In this document: positions 25,654 to 33,856 of the stretch, in pieces
Position numbering within the stretch: position 1 is the first letter of the stretch
How the letters are laid out: each line of letters starts with the position of its first letter
Origin: Neorhizobium populisoli
Lineage (GTDB): Bacteria > Pseudomonadota > Alphaproteobacteria > Rhizobiales > Rhizobiaceae
Assembly: GCF_019430945.1 (NCBI RefSeq)
Contig: NZ_JAHYCB010000004.1
Coordinates: 1 to 64,000 of the forward strand
Length of the DNA stretch: 64,000 nucleotides
Direction: 5' to 3'
Program-made: the position numbers and the translations under genes
Notes under the pieces: model-generated
The model's input: the letters and a program-made list of their open reading frames with translations, nothing else
The model's database searches: none
Told to the model about the DNA's origin: nothing

Positions 25654-26928
25654 ATGGTGACGGACACGCATTTCACCGCCGGTTATCTGATCGAAACGCC
25701 TCTGCCTCTAGCAAAGGTGGCGGAGATCATGGCCGGCGAACAGTCTTCCGGCACGTTCATCCGCGTCGAGGGCGAAACGGACGATCTGCGCGCTCGCGCC
25801 CGTGCAGAGGTGATCGGCATCGAGGATCTCGGCGAGGTCGAATTCCCGACCCTGCCGAGCGCCTGGCTGAACCGCCGCGGCATCTCCGCCCGGTCGCATC
25901 GCGCCACGGTAAAAATCCGCTTCCCGATCGACAATATCGGCGTCAACCTCGCAGCGCTCGCCTCGACGGTTGCCGGCAATCTCTACGATCTCGGCGAAGT
26001 GACGGGGCTGCGGCTGGAGAACATCACCCTGCCCGCCTCCTGGCGACGGCAATACGCGATGCCGAAACAGGGGATCGCCGGCACCCGAAAACTGATGGGC
26101 GTCACCGATGGACCGATGATCGGTTCGATCATCAAGCCGAATGTCGGGCTGACGGCCGAAGATACCGGCAAGCTGGTCGAGCGGCTATGCGCTGCCGGCG
26201 TCGATTTCATTAAGGACGACGAGATTTCCGCCAATCCGGTACATGCGCCGCTTGCCGAGCGCATCCCGGCTGTGATGGCTGCGGTGAAACGCGCCGAGGA
26301 CCATCTCGGCCGCCGCGTGATGATTGCTTTCAACATTACCGACGAGACGGACGCGATGCGCCGCCATGCCGATCAGGTAGCGCGCGAAGGCGGAACCTGC
26401 GTGATGGCGAACCTCAACTGGTGCGGTTTTTCTGCAGTCGAGACGCTGCGGCGCTCCACCGATCTGGCGCTCCACGGCCACCGCAACGGTTTTGGCGCGT
26501 TCTCCCGTTGCGATGTTCTGGGTATCGGTTTCGGGGCCTATCAGGTTCTCTGGCGGCTGGCCGGCGTCGACCACATGCATGTGCATGGCCTGGACGGCAA
26601 GTTCGCGCAGGAAAACAGCGAAGTGATCGACAGTACGGCCATGTGCCTTTCCGCTCTCGACGACCAGTCCGACGACCGTGTCCTGCCGGCCTTCTCCTCC
26701 GGCCAATGGGCAGGCACGGTTCCGGTCACCTGGAAGGCCGCCGGCGGCGACGATTTCCTGTTCATGGCGGGCGGCGGCATCATGGGCCATCCGGGCGGAC
26801 CAGCAGCCGGGATCGAAAGCATCCGCGCGGCCTTCCGGGCGATGAGCGACGGCAAGACGCTGGAAGAGGCGGCCGGATCATCGGAACCTTTGCGTGAAGC
26901 ACTCGCCTTCTTCGGGAAGACTGCATGA
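25654..26928 (+). CDS. RuBisCO-like protein, probably of the 3-oxo-isoapionate-4-phosphate type
   Basis: This 424-residue form IV RuBisCO homologue keeps the catalytic lysine K161 in GSIIKPNVGL, the metal-site lysine and acids K187, D189 and E190 in FIKDDE, and H276-R277 in GHRNGF. The canonical KPK is KPN, and the phosphate-site SGG is GGG (AGGGIMGHPGG), so it is not a carbon-fixing enzyme. The DUF1537 kinase gene overlaps its stop by 4 bases. RuBisCO-like protein plus DUF1537 kinase is the known OiaX or OiaT plus OiaK pair of D-apionate breakdown, where the phosphorylated oxo acid is decarboxylated or hydrolysed. Which of the two reactions this protein performs cannot be read. Confidence 0.85.
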   Translation: MVTDTHFTAGYLIETPLPLAKVAEIMAGEQSSGTFIRVEGETDDLRARARAEVIGIEDLGEVEFPTLPSAWLNRRGISARSHRATVKIRFPIDNIGVNLAALASTVAGNLYDLGEVTGLRLENITLPASWRRQYAMPKQGIAGTRKLMGVTDGPMIGSIIKPNVGLTAEDTGKLVERLCAAGVDFIKDDEISANPVHAPLAERIPAVMAAVKRAEDHLGRRVMIAFNITDETDAMRRHADQVAREGGTCVMANLNWCGFSAVETLRRSTDLALHGHRNGFGAFSRCDVLGIGFGAYQVLWRLAGVDHMHVHGLDGKFAQENSEVIDSTAMCLSALDDQSDDRVLPAFSSGQWAGTVPVTWKAAGGDDFLFMAGGGIMGHPGGPAAGIESIRAAFRAMSDGKTLEEAAGSSEPLREALAFFGKTA

Positions 26929-28235
26929 GCATGCCGGCCAAAACCCCGTTTTACGGCTGGTATGGCGACGATTTCACCGGCGCGACGGACACTTTGGCGA
27001 CGTTGTCGCTACGTGGGGTAAAGGCCTTCCTCTTTCTTGGCCCACCATCCGAACGGCAATTGGCGCAGGCCGGCGAACTCGATGCCATCGGCATCGCCGG
27101 TTCGGCACGCACCATGTCGCCGGCTGCGATGGAAGCCGAACTGGAACCGGTCGGCCGTTTTTTTGCCGAAGCGGGCATTCGGCTCCTGCATTACAAATGC
27201 TGTTCGACCTTTGATAGCGCGCCCGAAATTGGCAATATCGCGGTGGCGGTGAGGGTACTGCGCCGTTTCGTCAGCCGCGAGCAGGCTTTCATCCTGGGGG
27301 GACAGCCTTCGCTCGGTCGCTATTGCGCTTTCGGCAACCTGTTTGCCGCAGGCGGCGCAAGCGGCGTCCACCGCCTCGACCGGCATCCGACCATGAGTCG
27401 CCACCCCTCGACGCCGATGACCGAGGCCGATCTGCGCCGGCACTTGCAGGCGCTTGGCGCCGGTGAGATCGCGCTAGTGCCGTGGACCGCATTGGATGCC
27501 GGCGACACTACGCTGGAAGCGCAGGCGGACATTCTTTTCGATGCGCTGACACAGGACCACATCGCGACGATCGGCAAGGCGCTCAACCGGTTTGCCGAGG
27601 AAGGTTCGTTTATAATTGCCGGAGCCAGCAGCGTGGCAGAGGCTGTCTATCAAGATCGTGCAGCCTCTCCACCGGCCTTCTCAGCGACCGATAGCGGCCC
27701 CGTCCTGGCTGTCGCCGGCTCTCTGTCGCCCCTTACGCACCTACAGGTGGAGGCTGCGACAGCTTATATCCGCATTGAAGCGGATGCCGAGCGTTTCGTC
27801 AGCGAAGAAAGCTATCGCGAACGACTGGCAGCAAAAATCTGCCTCTCGCTCTGCGAGGAGCGCAATGTGCTGCTATCCACAGCACCGCAAAACCCGGCCT
27901 CGATCTCAGGTGCGAATGCCGAACTTGCGGAAGCCACCGGCCGTTTTGTCGATCGCCTGCTCGATCAGGTCCCGGTCCGCCGATTGATCGCCGCCGGCGG
28001 CGACACGTCCAGCCATCTTGCCCAAAATCTCGGGCTCTGGGGGCTGGCCTATGGCGGGCAACTCTCGCCCGGCGTCGCGATTTCCACCGGCCGAAGCGAC
28101 AATCCGGCTCGCGATGGCATGACCCTGATGCTGAAGGGCGGACAGATGGGCAGTGTCGATCTTTTCGACCGCTTTGCTGTTATCCCCTCTCAAACTGTGA
28201 TCCCGAACGATCAGCTGGCGATCAATACCCGATGA
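26925..28235 (+). CDS. DUF1537-family (four-carbon acid sugar) kinase, probably 3-oxo-isoapionate kinase
   Basis: This 436-residue kinase has the N-terminal sugar-acid-binding domain with GWYGDDFTGATDTLATLSL and HYKCCSTFDSAPEIGNI. The C-terminal nucleotide-binding domain has RRLIAAGGDTSSHLAQNLG and GVAISTGRSDN. Members phosphorylate D-threonate, D-erythronate or 3-oxo-isoapionate. The overlap (ATGA) with a RuBisCO-like gene favours 3-oxo-isoapionate (OiaK), since that pair acts in sequence. The TRAP acid transporter and LacI regulator complete a catabolic module. It is the last gene before the nitrate locus. Confidence 0.85.
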   Translation: MSMPAKTPFYGWYGDDFTGATDTLATLSLRGVKAFLFLGPPSERQLAQAGELDAIGIAGSARTMSPAAMEAELEPVGRFFAEAGIRLLHYKCCSTFDSAPEIGNIAVAVRVLRRFVSREQAFILGGQPSLGRYCAFGNLFAAGGASGVHRLDRHPTMSRHPSTPMTEADLRRHLQALGAGEIALVPWTALDAGDTTLEAQADILFDALTQDHIATIGKALNRFAEEGSFIIAGASSVAEAVYQDRAASPPAFSATDSGPVLAVAGSLSPLTHLQVEAATAYIRIEADAERFVSEESYRERLAAKICLSLCEERNVLLSTAPQNPASISGANAELAEATGRFVDRLLDQVPVRRLIAAGGDTSSHLAQNLGLWGLAYGGQLSPGVAISTGRSDNPARDGMTLMLKGGQMGSVDLFDRFAVIPSQTVIPNDQLAINTR

Positions 28236-28385
28236 TGTGTTCTTCGATCACTCCATAAAAACCTCACTTCAAAGATATGGCATGAGACCTCAGGAATTGC
28301 CCTCTTTATGTGCAATTTCGAAAGAGGCACATTTTATCGCATATTGGGCCTTGCCAAAATGCTGCACTGCGGCAACACTTGAAGC

Positions 28386-28973
28386 ATGCCGGCCTCCGAT
28401 CTCACCATTCTGGTCATCGATGAAAACGCCATCCGCGCCTCCATTATCGAGGAAGGATTGCGAGAGGCGGGGCATGAGAACGTTACGGTCGTCCAGGAAG
28501 TGAACGGCATCGCGCGTATTATCGAAACTTCCAAGCCTGACGTGATCGTCATCGATATCGAAAACCCCAACCGCGATATGATGGAACATCTTTTCCAGCT
28601 TACGCGGACGGTGAGCCGGCCGATCGCCATGTTCGTCGATCGCTCGGATACGGCACAGATCGAGGCTGCGATGGAGGCGGGCGTTTCCGCCTATGTGGTC
28701 GATGGGCTGAAGAAAGAACGGGTCAAGTCGATCCTCGACATGGCGGTCAGCCGCTTCAACGCTTTCAGCCGCCTGCAGCGGGAACTGGCAGAAGCCAAAT
28801 CGGCACTTGAAGAACGCAAGGTCGTCGACCGCGCCAAGGGCATCTTGATGAAGATGCGCGGGCTCTCCGAGGAGGATGCCTTCGTATTGCTGCGCCAGAC
28901 CGCCATGAACGAAAAGAAAAAGATGTCCGAAATTGCCCAGAGCGTCGTTACCGCCGCAGGACTTCTGATGTGA
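28386..28973 (+). CDS. nasT: ANTAR-domain response regulator, nitrate antiterminator NasT
   Basis: This 195-residue protein has a receiver-like domain at 1-120 (ILVIDENAIRASIIEEGLRE, then VIVIDIENPNRDM) and a C-terminal ANTAR domain (about 130-190) containing VVDRAKGILMKMRGLSEEDA and FVLLRQTAMNEKKKMSEIAQ. ANTAR proteins bind paired hexaloop hairpins in leader RNA and prevent termination. It is followed after 43 bases by nasS, whose product sequesters NasT without nitrate. Its target is most likely the nrtA leader at 30472-30603. I saw no strong ribosome-binding site before the ATG. Confidence 0.92.
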   Translation: MPASDLTILVIDENAIRASIIEEGLREAGHENVTVVQEVNGIARIIETSKPDVIVIDIENPNRDMMEHLFQLTRTVSRPIAMFVDRSDTAQIEAAMEAGVSAYVVDGLKKERVKSILDMAVSRFNAFSRLQRELAEAKSALEERKVVDRAKGILMKMRGLSEEDAFVLLRQTAMNEKKKMSEIAQSVVTAAGLLM

Positions 28974-29016
28974 TTTGGGTTTCCGAGATGATGGAATATC
29001 CGGGAGAGAGCCGGAA

Positions 29017-30294
29017 ATGAACATGATGAGCAGTATCGACCTACCCGGGAGCAATCTTGCGGCACCTTTCCGTTCCAATGGCGAAGGCCCGAAAGTGCTG
29101 TGTGTCGGCTTCATTCCACTCGTGGACGCTTCGGTTCTGATCGCTGCCGCCGAATTCGGGTTTGCCCGTAAAGAAGGCCTGACGCTCGATCTGGTCAAGG
29201 ATGTCTCCTGGGCCAATGTCCGCGACCGCCTTGCATTCCGGCAGTTCGATATCGCCCATATGCTCTCTCCCATGCCGGTCGCCTCGATGCTGGGTCTCGG
29301 CTCCAATCCCTCACCGACCATCACACCATTTTCGCTCGGCCGCGGCGGCAATGCGATTACGCTCTCGACACGGCTATTCGAGCGCATGCGCGAAGTGGGC
29401 GGGATTTCGGAAAACGCCAGCGCATTGGAGAATGCAAAAGCGCTCGCGAAAGTGCTCGCGGCGATGAAAGCGCGCGGCGAACCGCTGCCGATGTTGGGCG
29501 TCACCTATCCGTTCTCCTCCCACAATTACGAATTCCGCTACTGGCTGGCCGCCGGCGGCATCGACCCGGACAAGGACGTCAAGCTTGTCGTCGTGCCGCC
29601 ACCGCTCACGTCCGACGCTCTCGTCGCTGGAGCGATCGACGGTTTTTGCGTCGGGGCGCCGTGGAACATGATCGCTTCGGAACGAGGCGTCGGCCGCATC
29701 GTCGCCGCGAAGCAGGATATCTGGCCGTCTGCCCCGGAAAAGGTCGTCGCCATGCGGCCGGAATGGGCGGAAAGCCATCCGGAAATCGTTTCACGCCTGA
29801 TCGTCGCGCTGGATGCAGCGGCGCACTGGTGTGATGCCGCTGAAAACCATGATGCGCTTGCCGAAGCGCTGGCCGATCCGCGCTATATAGCGGCTCCGGT
29901 CGAGATCATCCGGCATGTGCTGGCTGGCGAATTCAGCCTGGATGCCAAAGGCAACCGCCGGATCATTCCCGATTATTTCAGGTTCCATCGCGACTTTGCG
30001 AACTATCCGAAACCCGGACATGCGCTCTGGATCTACAGCCAGATGATCCGCTGGGGACAGGCGCAGCTCAGCGAAGAGGGCCTGCGCGCTGCCGCAGGCA
30101 CCTATCGGCCGGACCTTTATCAAGCCGCACTCGGCATCGGCCCGTCGGAAACCGATCATGGCCTGGAAGGGATAAAGAGTGGCGACCGCTTCATGGATGG
30201 CCATGTTTTCGACCCCGGGGCCATCGGCGCCTATGTCGAAAATTTTGCCGTAAGCAGCCCGCCGCCCATTCATTCCTTAGAGCAGGACGTCTGA
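29017..30294 (+). CDS. nasS: Nitrate sensor NasS (NrtA/CmpA-like, cytoplasmic)
   Basis: This 425-residue protein is homologous to the nitrate-binding protein NrtA but has no signal peptide. It opens VLCVGFIPLVDASVLIAAAE and has the ligand-region motifs FDIAHMLSPMPVASMLGLGS, ITPFSLGRGGNAITLS and VDGFCV-like IDGFCVGAPWN. In NasS-NasT systems NasS holds NasT inactive until nitrate or nitrite binds. I start at ATG 29017, preceded by GGGAGAGAG. It lies directly after nasT and before the nrtA promoter region. Confidence 0.9.
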   Translation: MNMMSSIDLPGSNLAAPFRSNGEGPKVLCVGFIPLVDASVLIAAAEFGFARKEGLTLDLVKDVSWANVRDRLAFRQFDIAHMLSPMPVASMLGLGSNPSPTITPFSLGRGGNAITLSTRLFERMREVGGISENASALENAKALAKVLAAMKARGEPLPMLGVTYPFSSHNYEFRYWLAAGGIDPDKDVKLVVVPPPLTSDALVAGAIDGFCVGAPWNMIASERGVGRIVAAKQDIWPSAPEKVVAMRPEWAESHPEIVSRLIVALDAAAHWCDAAENHDALAEALADPRYIAAPVEIIRHVLAGEFSLDAKGNRRIIPDYFRFHRDFANYPKPGHALWIYSQMIRWGQAQLSEEGLRAAAGTYRPDLYQAALGIGPSETDHGLEGIKSGDRFMDGHVFDPGAIGAYVENFAVSSPPPIHSLEQDV

Positions 30295-30445
30295 TTTTTC
30301 AAAGTGCACTGCACATCATTTACGCGTCTTGGATTTAGCAAGCGCACAAAATAGTCGCGATGAAATTAAAAGCGCAAAATCTATCCATTTCCCAAAAGAC
30401 GATATTTCAGTTTATTTTCAACCACATGGTCCAGATTTTTTAAAC

Positions 30446-30460
30446 TGGCACGCCTCTTGC
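30446..30460 (+). promoter_or_regulatory. Sigma-54 promoter of the nitrate assimilation operon
   Basis: TGGCACG-CCTC-TTGC matches the RpoN consensus at every position, with GG at 30447-30448 and GC at 30459-30460 separated by ten bases. Transcription would begin at about 30472, at the first leader hairpin. Upstream activation by NtrC is expected from known nitrogen control. I could not identify a convincing NtrC site in 30295-30440, which is AT-richer than the surroundings and otherwise empty. Confidence 0.85.
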
Positions 30461-30471
30461 GTTCTAACTCT

Positions 30472-30603
30472 TGCACCGGTCAACGGCGATCGGTGCAGAT
30501 GAGCGCGGCATAAGCGCTTACAAAAGACACCGACGTCGCAAGGTTTTTGCTGCCTGGGAATCCTCCTTATCCCGCGGGCGCAATCTCCGAGCGGCGTTTT
30601 TTT
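30472..30603 (+). ncRNA. ANTAR-type leader RNA with terminator, target of NasT
   Basis: At the start of the transcript a 10-base stem (5' arm TGCACCGGTC at 30473-30482, 3' arm GATCGGTGCA, one G-U pair) closes a hexaloop AACGGC, with A at position 1 and G at position 4 as ANTAR targets require. A second hairpin candidate is AGCGC/GCGCT at 30502-30518 with a 7-base loop, less canonical. A GC-rich segment with CCGC/GCGG pairing then leads into seven T (30597-30603), read as the terminator that NasT would overcome. nrtA starts 50 bases later. Function is inferred from known NasT/NasR systems. Confidence 0.75.
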
Positions 30604-30652
30604 GTGCCTGAAAACCGGCCAGCCCGAACCTGGCAGCAGAGGGAACCTGCGC

Positions 30653-31951
30653 ATGACGAAGATTTTGACGACCGGCATCTCCCGCCGCAGCATGCTCAAG
30701 ACAACCGCCACCGCTGCCCTTGTAGGCGCGATCAAGACCGCGTTCCCATCCGGCGCTTTTGCCGCCGCCCCGGGGCCTGAAGTGAAGGGCATCAAGCTCG
30801 GCTATATCGCGCTGACCGATGCCGCCCCCCTTATCATCGCCAAGGAAAAAGGCCTTTTCGACAAACACGGCCTGCCGGAAGTCGATGTCGCCAAGCAGGC
30901 TTCCTGGGGCGCGACGCGCGATAACCTCGTGCTCGGCGGCGCCGCAAACGGCATTGACGGCGCCCACATCCTCTCGCCGCTTCCCTATCTGATGCATACC
31001 GGCAAGGTAACCCAGAACAACAAGCCGGTGCCGATGGCGATCCTCGCTCGCCTCAACCTCGACAGCCAGGGTCTCTCAGTCGCCAAGGAATATGCCTCGA
31101 CCGGCGTGCAGCTCGACGCCTCGAAGCTGAAGGAAGCCTTCGCGAAAAAGAAGGCAACCGGCAACGAGGTGAAGGTCGCGATGACTTTCCCGGGCGGCAC
31201 CCACGACCTCTGGATTCGCTACTGGCTCGCCGCCGGAGGCATCGACCCGAACAAGGACGTCTCGACCATCGTCGTGCCGCCGCCGCAGATGGTGGCGAAC
31301 ATGAAGGTCGGCAACATGGACGCCTTCTGTGTCGGCGAGCCGTGGAACGAACAGCTCGTCAACCAGGGCATCGGTTTCACGGCCGCCACGACCGGCGAGC
31401 TCTGGAAGGGTCATCCGGAAAAGGCGCTCGGCATTCGCGCCGACTGGCTGGAAAAGAACCCGAACGCCGCCAAGGCCTTGCTGATGGCCATCATGGAAGC
31501 CCAGCAATGGGCGGAGAAGATGGAAAACAAGGAGGAGATGGCGGACATTCTCGGCCGTCGGCAGTGGTTCAACGTGCCGCCGAAGGATGTGCTCGGCCGC
31601 CTGAAGGGCGACATCAACTACGGCAACGGCCACGACGTGAAGGGTACCGACCTCTTCATGAAGTTCTGGCGCGACCACGCCTCCTATCCGTTCAAGAGCC
31701 ACGACAGCTGGTTCGTCACGGAAAACATCCGCTGGGGCACGTTTGCCCCGAATACCGACATCAATAAGCTGGTCGATCAGGTGAACCGCGACGACGTCTG
31801 GCGCGAAGCAGCCAAGGAACTTGGCGTTGCCGCGGCCGATATCCCGGCCTCATCCTCGCGCGGCAAGGAGACCTTCTTCGACGGTAAGGTCTTCGATCCG
31901 GAAAACCCCTCCGCCTATCTCGACAGCCTGTCGATCAAGGCCGCGTCGTGA
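30653..31951 (+). CDS. nrtA: Nitrate ABC transporter substrate-binding protein NrtA
   Basis: This 432-residue CmpA/NrtA-family protein has a Tat signal (SRRSMLKTTATAALVGAIKT, cleavage near AFAA). The mature part opens VKGIKLGYIALTDAAPLIIA and includes GAHILSPLPYLMHTGKV, MTFPGGTHDLWIRYWLAAGG and MDAFCVGEPWN, which shape the nitrate site. AGAGGGA lies before the ATG at 30653. It is the first gene of the operon nrtABC-nirB-nirD-nasA-cysG-like. A RIME-like repeat separates it from nrtB. Confidence 0.92.
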   Translation: MTKILTTGISRRSMLKTTATAALVGAIKTAFPSGAFAAAPGPEVKGIKLGYIALTDAAPLIIAKEKGLFDKHGLPEVDVAKQASWGATRDNLVLGGAANGIDGAHILSPLPYLMHTGKVTQNNKPVPMAILARLNLDSQGLSVAKEYASTGVQLDASKLKEAFAKKKATGNEVKVAMTFPGGTHDLWIRYWLAAGGIDPNKDVSTIVVPPPQMVANMKVGNMDAFCVGEPWNEQLVNQGIGFTAATTGELWKGHPEKALGIRADWLEKNPNAAKALLMAIMEAQQWAEKMENKEEMADILGRRQWFNVPPKDVLGRLKGDINYGNGHDVKGTDLFMKFWRDHASYPFKSHDSWFVTENIRWGTFAPNTDINKLVDQVNRDDVWREAAKELGVAAADIPASSSRGKETFFDGKVFDPENPSAYLDSLSIKAAS

Positions 31952-31963
31952 TGCGTCGAGTTT

Positions 31964-32124
31964 GCCCCTCATCCGCCTGCCGGCACCTTCTCCCCGTTTT
32001 GACGAGGAGAAGCACGCATGCCGCACTGTCTCTCTCCCTCTCCTACGTAGCGCAGGGCACGTCCCCTCTCCCCGCGCGCGGGGAGAGGCGGAGAGCAGCG
32101 AGCTGTTCTCTGGGTGAGGGGCGC
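31964..32124. repeat. RIME-like mosaic repeat between nrtA and nrtB
   Basis: The 161-base element begins GCCCCTCATCCGCCTGCCGG and ends TGGGTGAGGGGCGC. It contains a CCTTCTCCCCG-type half-palindrome and a second stem CTCCCCGCGCGCGGGGAG. It lies inside an operon and would form strong RNA hairpins between the binding-protein and permease messages. Confidence 0.8.
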
Positions 32125-32160
32125 TTTCACGCCATGCACTTGAATTAAAAGGAATAACCC

Positions 32161-33042
32161 ATGTCCGCATTGGCAAAGAATGAGATTGCCACCCCAAAGG
32201 CGACACCCAGACCGGCAAACGTCGTCCACTTGGCAAAACAGACGCCGCGTCGCGTTGACTTCAAGCGCATCGGCGCGACTACGCTGCAGAACATCGCCCC
32301 GCCCCTCGTCGTCCTGGCTCTGATCCTGCTGGTCTGGCAGGTCCTCTGTTCCTCGCCGGATGCCTCGCTGCCCTCGCCTCATCGCGTGTGGCTGGAGGCC
32401 TACGACCTGATTGCCTACCCGTTCTTCAACTACGGCTCGCAGGATATCGGCCTCGGCTGGCGCGTGCTCGTCTCGCTGCAGCGCGTCGCCTACGGCTTCG
32501 GCATGGCGGCCGTGGTAGGCGTCATTATCGGCGCGATCATTGGCCAGTCGGTCTGGGCGATGCGCGGCCTCGATCCGATCTTCCAGGTACTGCGCACCGT
32601 GCCGCCGCTCGCCTGGCTGCCGCTGTCGCTGGCTGCATTCCAGAATGCCTACCCTTCAGCAATCTTCGTGATCTTCATCACTTCGATCTGGCCGGTGATC
32701 ATCAACACCGCCGTTGGCGTGCGCAATATCCCGCAGGATTATCGCAACGTCGCGCAGGTTCTGCGGCTCAACCAGTTCGAATTCTTCTTCAAGATCATGC
32801 TGCCATCTGCCGCACCCTACATCTTCACGGGGCTTCGGATCGGCGTTGGCCTCTCGTGGCTGGCGATCGTTGCTGCCGAAATGCTGACTGGCGGCGTCGG
32901 CATCGGCTTCTTCATCTGGGATGCGTGGAACTCGTCGCGCCTGCCCGACATCATCGTCGCACTCGCCTACATCGGCGTCGTCGGCTTCGCGCTCGACAAG
33001 CTCGTGGCAGCAGCCGGCAAACTCGTCACCCGCGGCGCATAG
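32161..33042 (+). CDS. nrtB: Nitrate ABC transporter permease NrtB
   Basis: This 293-residue inner-membrane protein has a polar N-terminus of about 45 residues and six hydrophobic segments (first at about 45-62). NrtB motifs are VWAMRGLDPIFQVLRTVPPL, the FITSIWPVIINTAVGVRNIP stretch and the coupling loop FFFKIMLPSAAPYIFTGLR. It follows nrtA after the RIME-like repeat and is 7 bases from the ATPase gene. It carries nitrate across the inner membrane with NrtA and the ATPase. Confidence 0.92.
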   Translation: MSALAKNEIATPKATPRPANVVHLAKQTPRRVDFKRIGATTLQNIAPPLVVLALILLVWQVLCSSPDASLPSPHRVWLEAYDLIAYPFFNYGSQDIGLGWRVLVSLQRVAYGFGMAAVVGVIIGAIIGQSVWAMRGLDPIFQVLRTVPPLAWLPLSLAAFQNAYPSAIFVIFITSIWPVIINTAVGVRNIPQDYRNVAQVLRLNQFEFFFKIMLPSAAPYIFTGLRIGVGLSWLAIVAAEMLTGGVGIGFFIWDAWNSSRLPDIIVALAYIGVVGFALDKLVAAAGKLVTRGA

Positions 33043-33049
33043 GAGCGAC

Positions 33050-33850
33050 ATGATGAACGCCTATCTCAAGCTCGACCATATCGACAAGCATTTCGACCGC
33101 GGCGGCATGCGCGCCGAAGTCCTGAAGGACATCAACCTGACGATCTCGAAAGGTGAATATGTCTCGATCATCGGCCATTCCGGCTGCGGCAAGTCCACGC
33201 TGCTCAACCTGATCGCCGGCCTCACGCCGGTCTCGAAGGGCGCCGTCCTTCTCGAAAACTGTGAGGTCAATGATCCCGGCCCGGAACGCGCCGTGGTCTT
33301 CCAGAACCATTCGCTGCTGCCCTGGCTGACGGTCTATGAAAACGTCAATCTCGCCGTCTCCAAGGTCTTCAAGAACACCAAGACCAAGGCGGAGAAGCAC
33401 GACTGGGTGATGGCCAATCTCGACCTGGTGCAGATGGCGCATGCCAAGGATAAGCGCCCCTCGGAAATCTCCGGCGGCATGAAGCAGCGCGTCGGCATTG
33501 CCCGCGCCCTTGCCATGGAACCGAAGATTCTGCTGCTCGACGAACCGTTCGGGGCGCTCGATGCCCTGACCCGCGCCCATCTGCAGGATGCCGTGATGGA
33601 AATCCACGCCCGGCTCGGCAACACGATGGTGATGATCACCCACGATGTGGACGAAGCCGTGCTGCTCTCCGACCGCATCGTGATGATGACCAATGGCCCG
33701 GCCGCCCGCATCGGCGAAATCCTTGAAGTGCCGATCCTACGCCCACGCAACCGCATCGAACTCGCCTCCGACCGCACGTATCTGAAGTGCCGCGAGGCCG
33801 TCCTGAAATTCCTCTACGAGCGCCACCGCTTCGTCGAAGCCGCGGAGTAA
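33050..33850 (+). CDS. nrtC: Nitrate ABC transporter ATPase
   Basis: This 266-residue ATPase has Walker A GHSGCGKST, Q-loop VVFQNHSLLPW, signature ISGGMKQRVGIARAL, Walker B ILLLDEPFGALDAL and the switch histidine in ITHDVDEAVLL. It lacks the regulatory binding-protein-like C-terminal domain of cyanobacterial NrtC, so it is the short NrtD-like form that rhizobial annotation often calls NrtC. AGGAG precedes two adjacent ATG codons at 33050 and 33053; either could be used. The nirB gene follows after 6 bases. Confidence 0.88.
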   Translation: MMNAYLKLDHIDKHFDRGGMRAEVLKDINLTISKGEYVSIIGHSGCGKSTLLNLIAGLTPVSKGAVLLENCEVNDPGPERAVVFQNHSLLPWLTVYENVNLAVSKVFKNTKTKAEKHDWVMANLDLVQMAHAKDKRPSEISGGMKQRVGIARALAMEPKILLLDEPFGALDALTRAHLQDAVMEIHARLGNTMVMITHDVDEAVLLSDRIVMMTNGPAARIGEILEVPILRPRNRIELASDRTYLKCREAVLKFLYERHRFVEAAE

Positions 33851-33856
33851 CGACCT

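Noticed and set aside
25654-26928. True carbon-fixing RuBisCO
   Set aside because: The KPK motif and the phosphate-site SGG are altered, there is no small subunit or phosphoribulokinase, and the partner is a DUF1537 kinase.
30295-30440. NtrC binding sites upstream of the sigma-54 promoter
   Set aside because: Some GCAC/GTGC-like pieces exist, but none matches the NtrC dyad well enough to annotate.
30504-30535. A second canonical hexaloop hairpin for NasT
   Set aside because: I could pair AGCGC with GCGCT but the loop is seven bases and lacks the A1/G4 pattern. It is only mentioned as a candidate within the leader feature.
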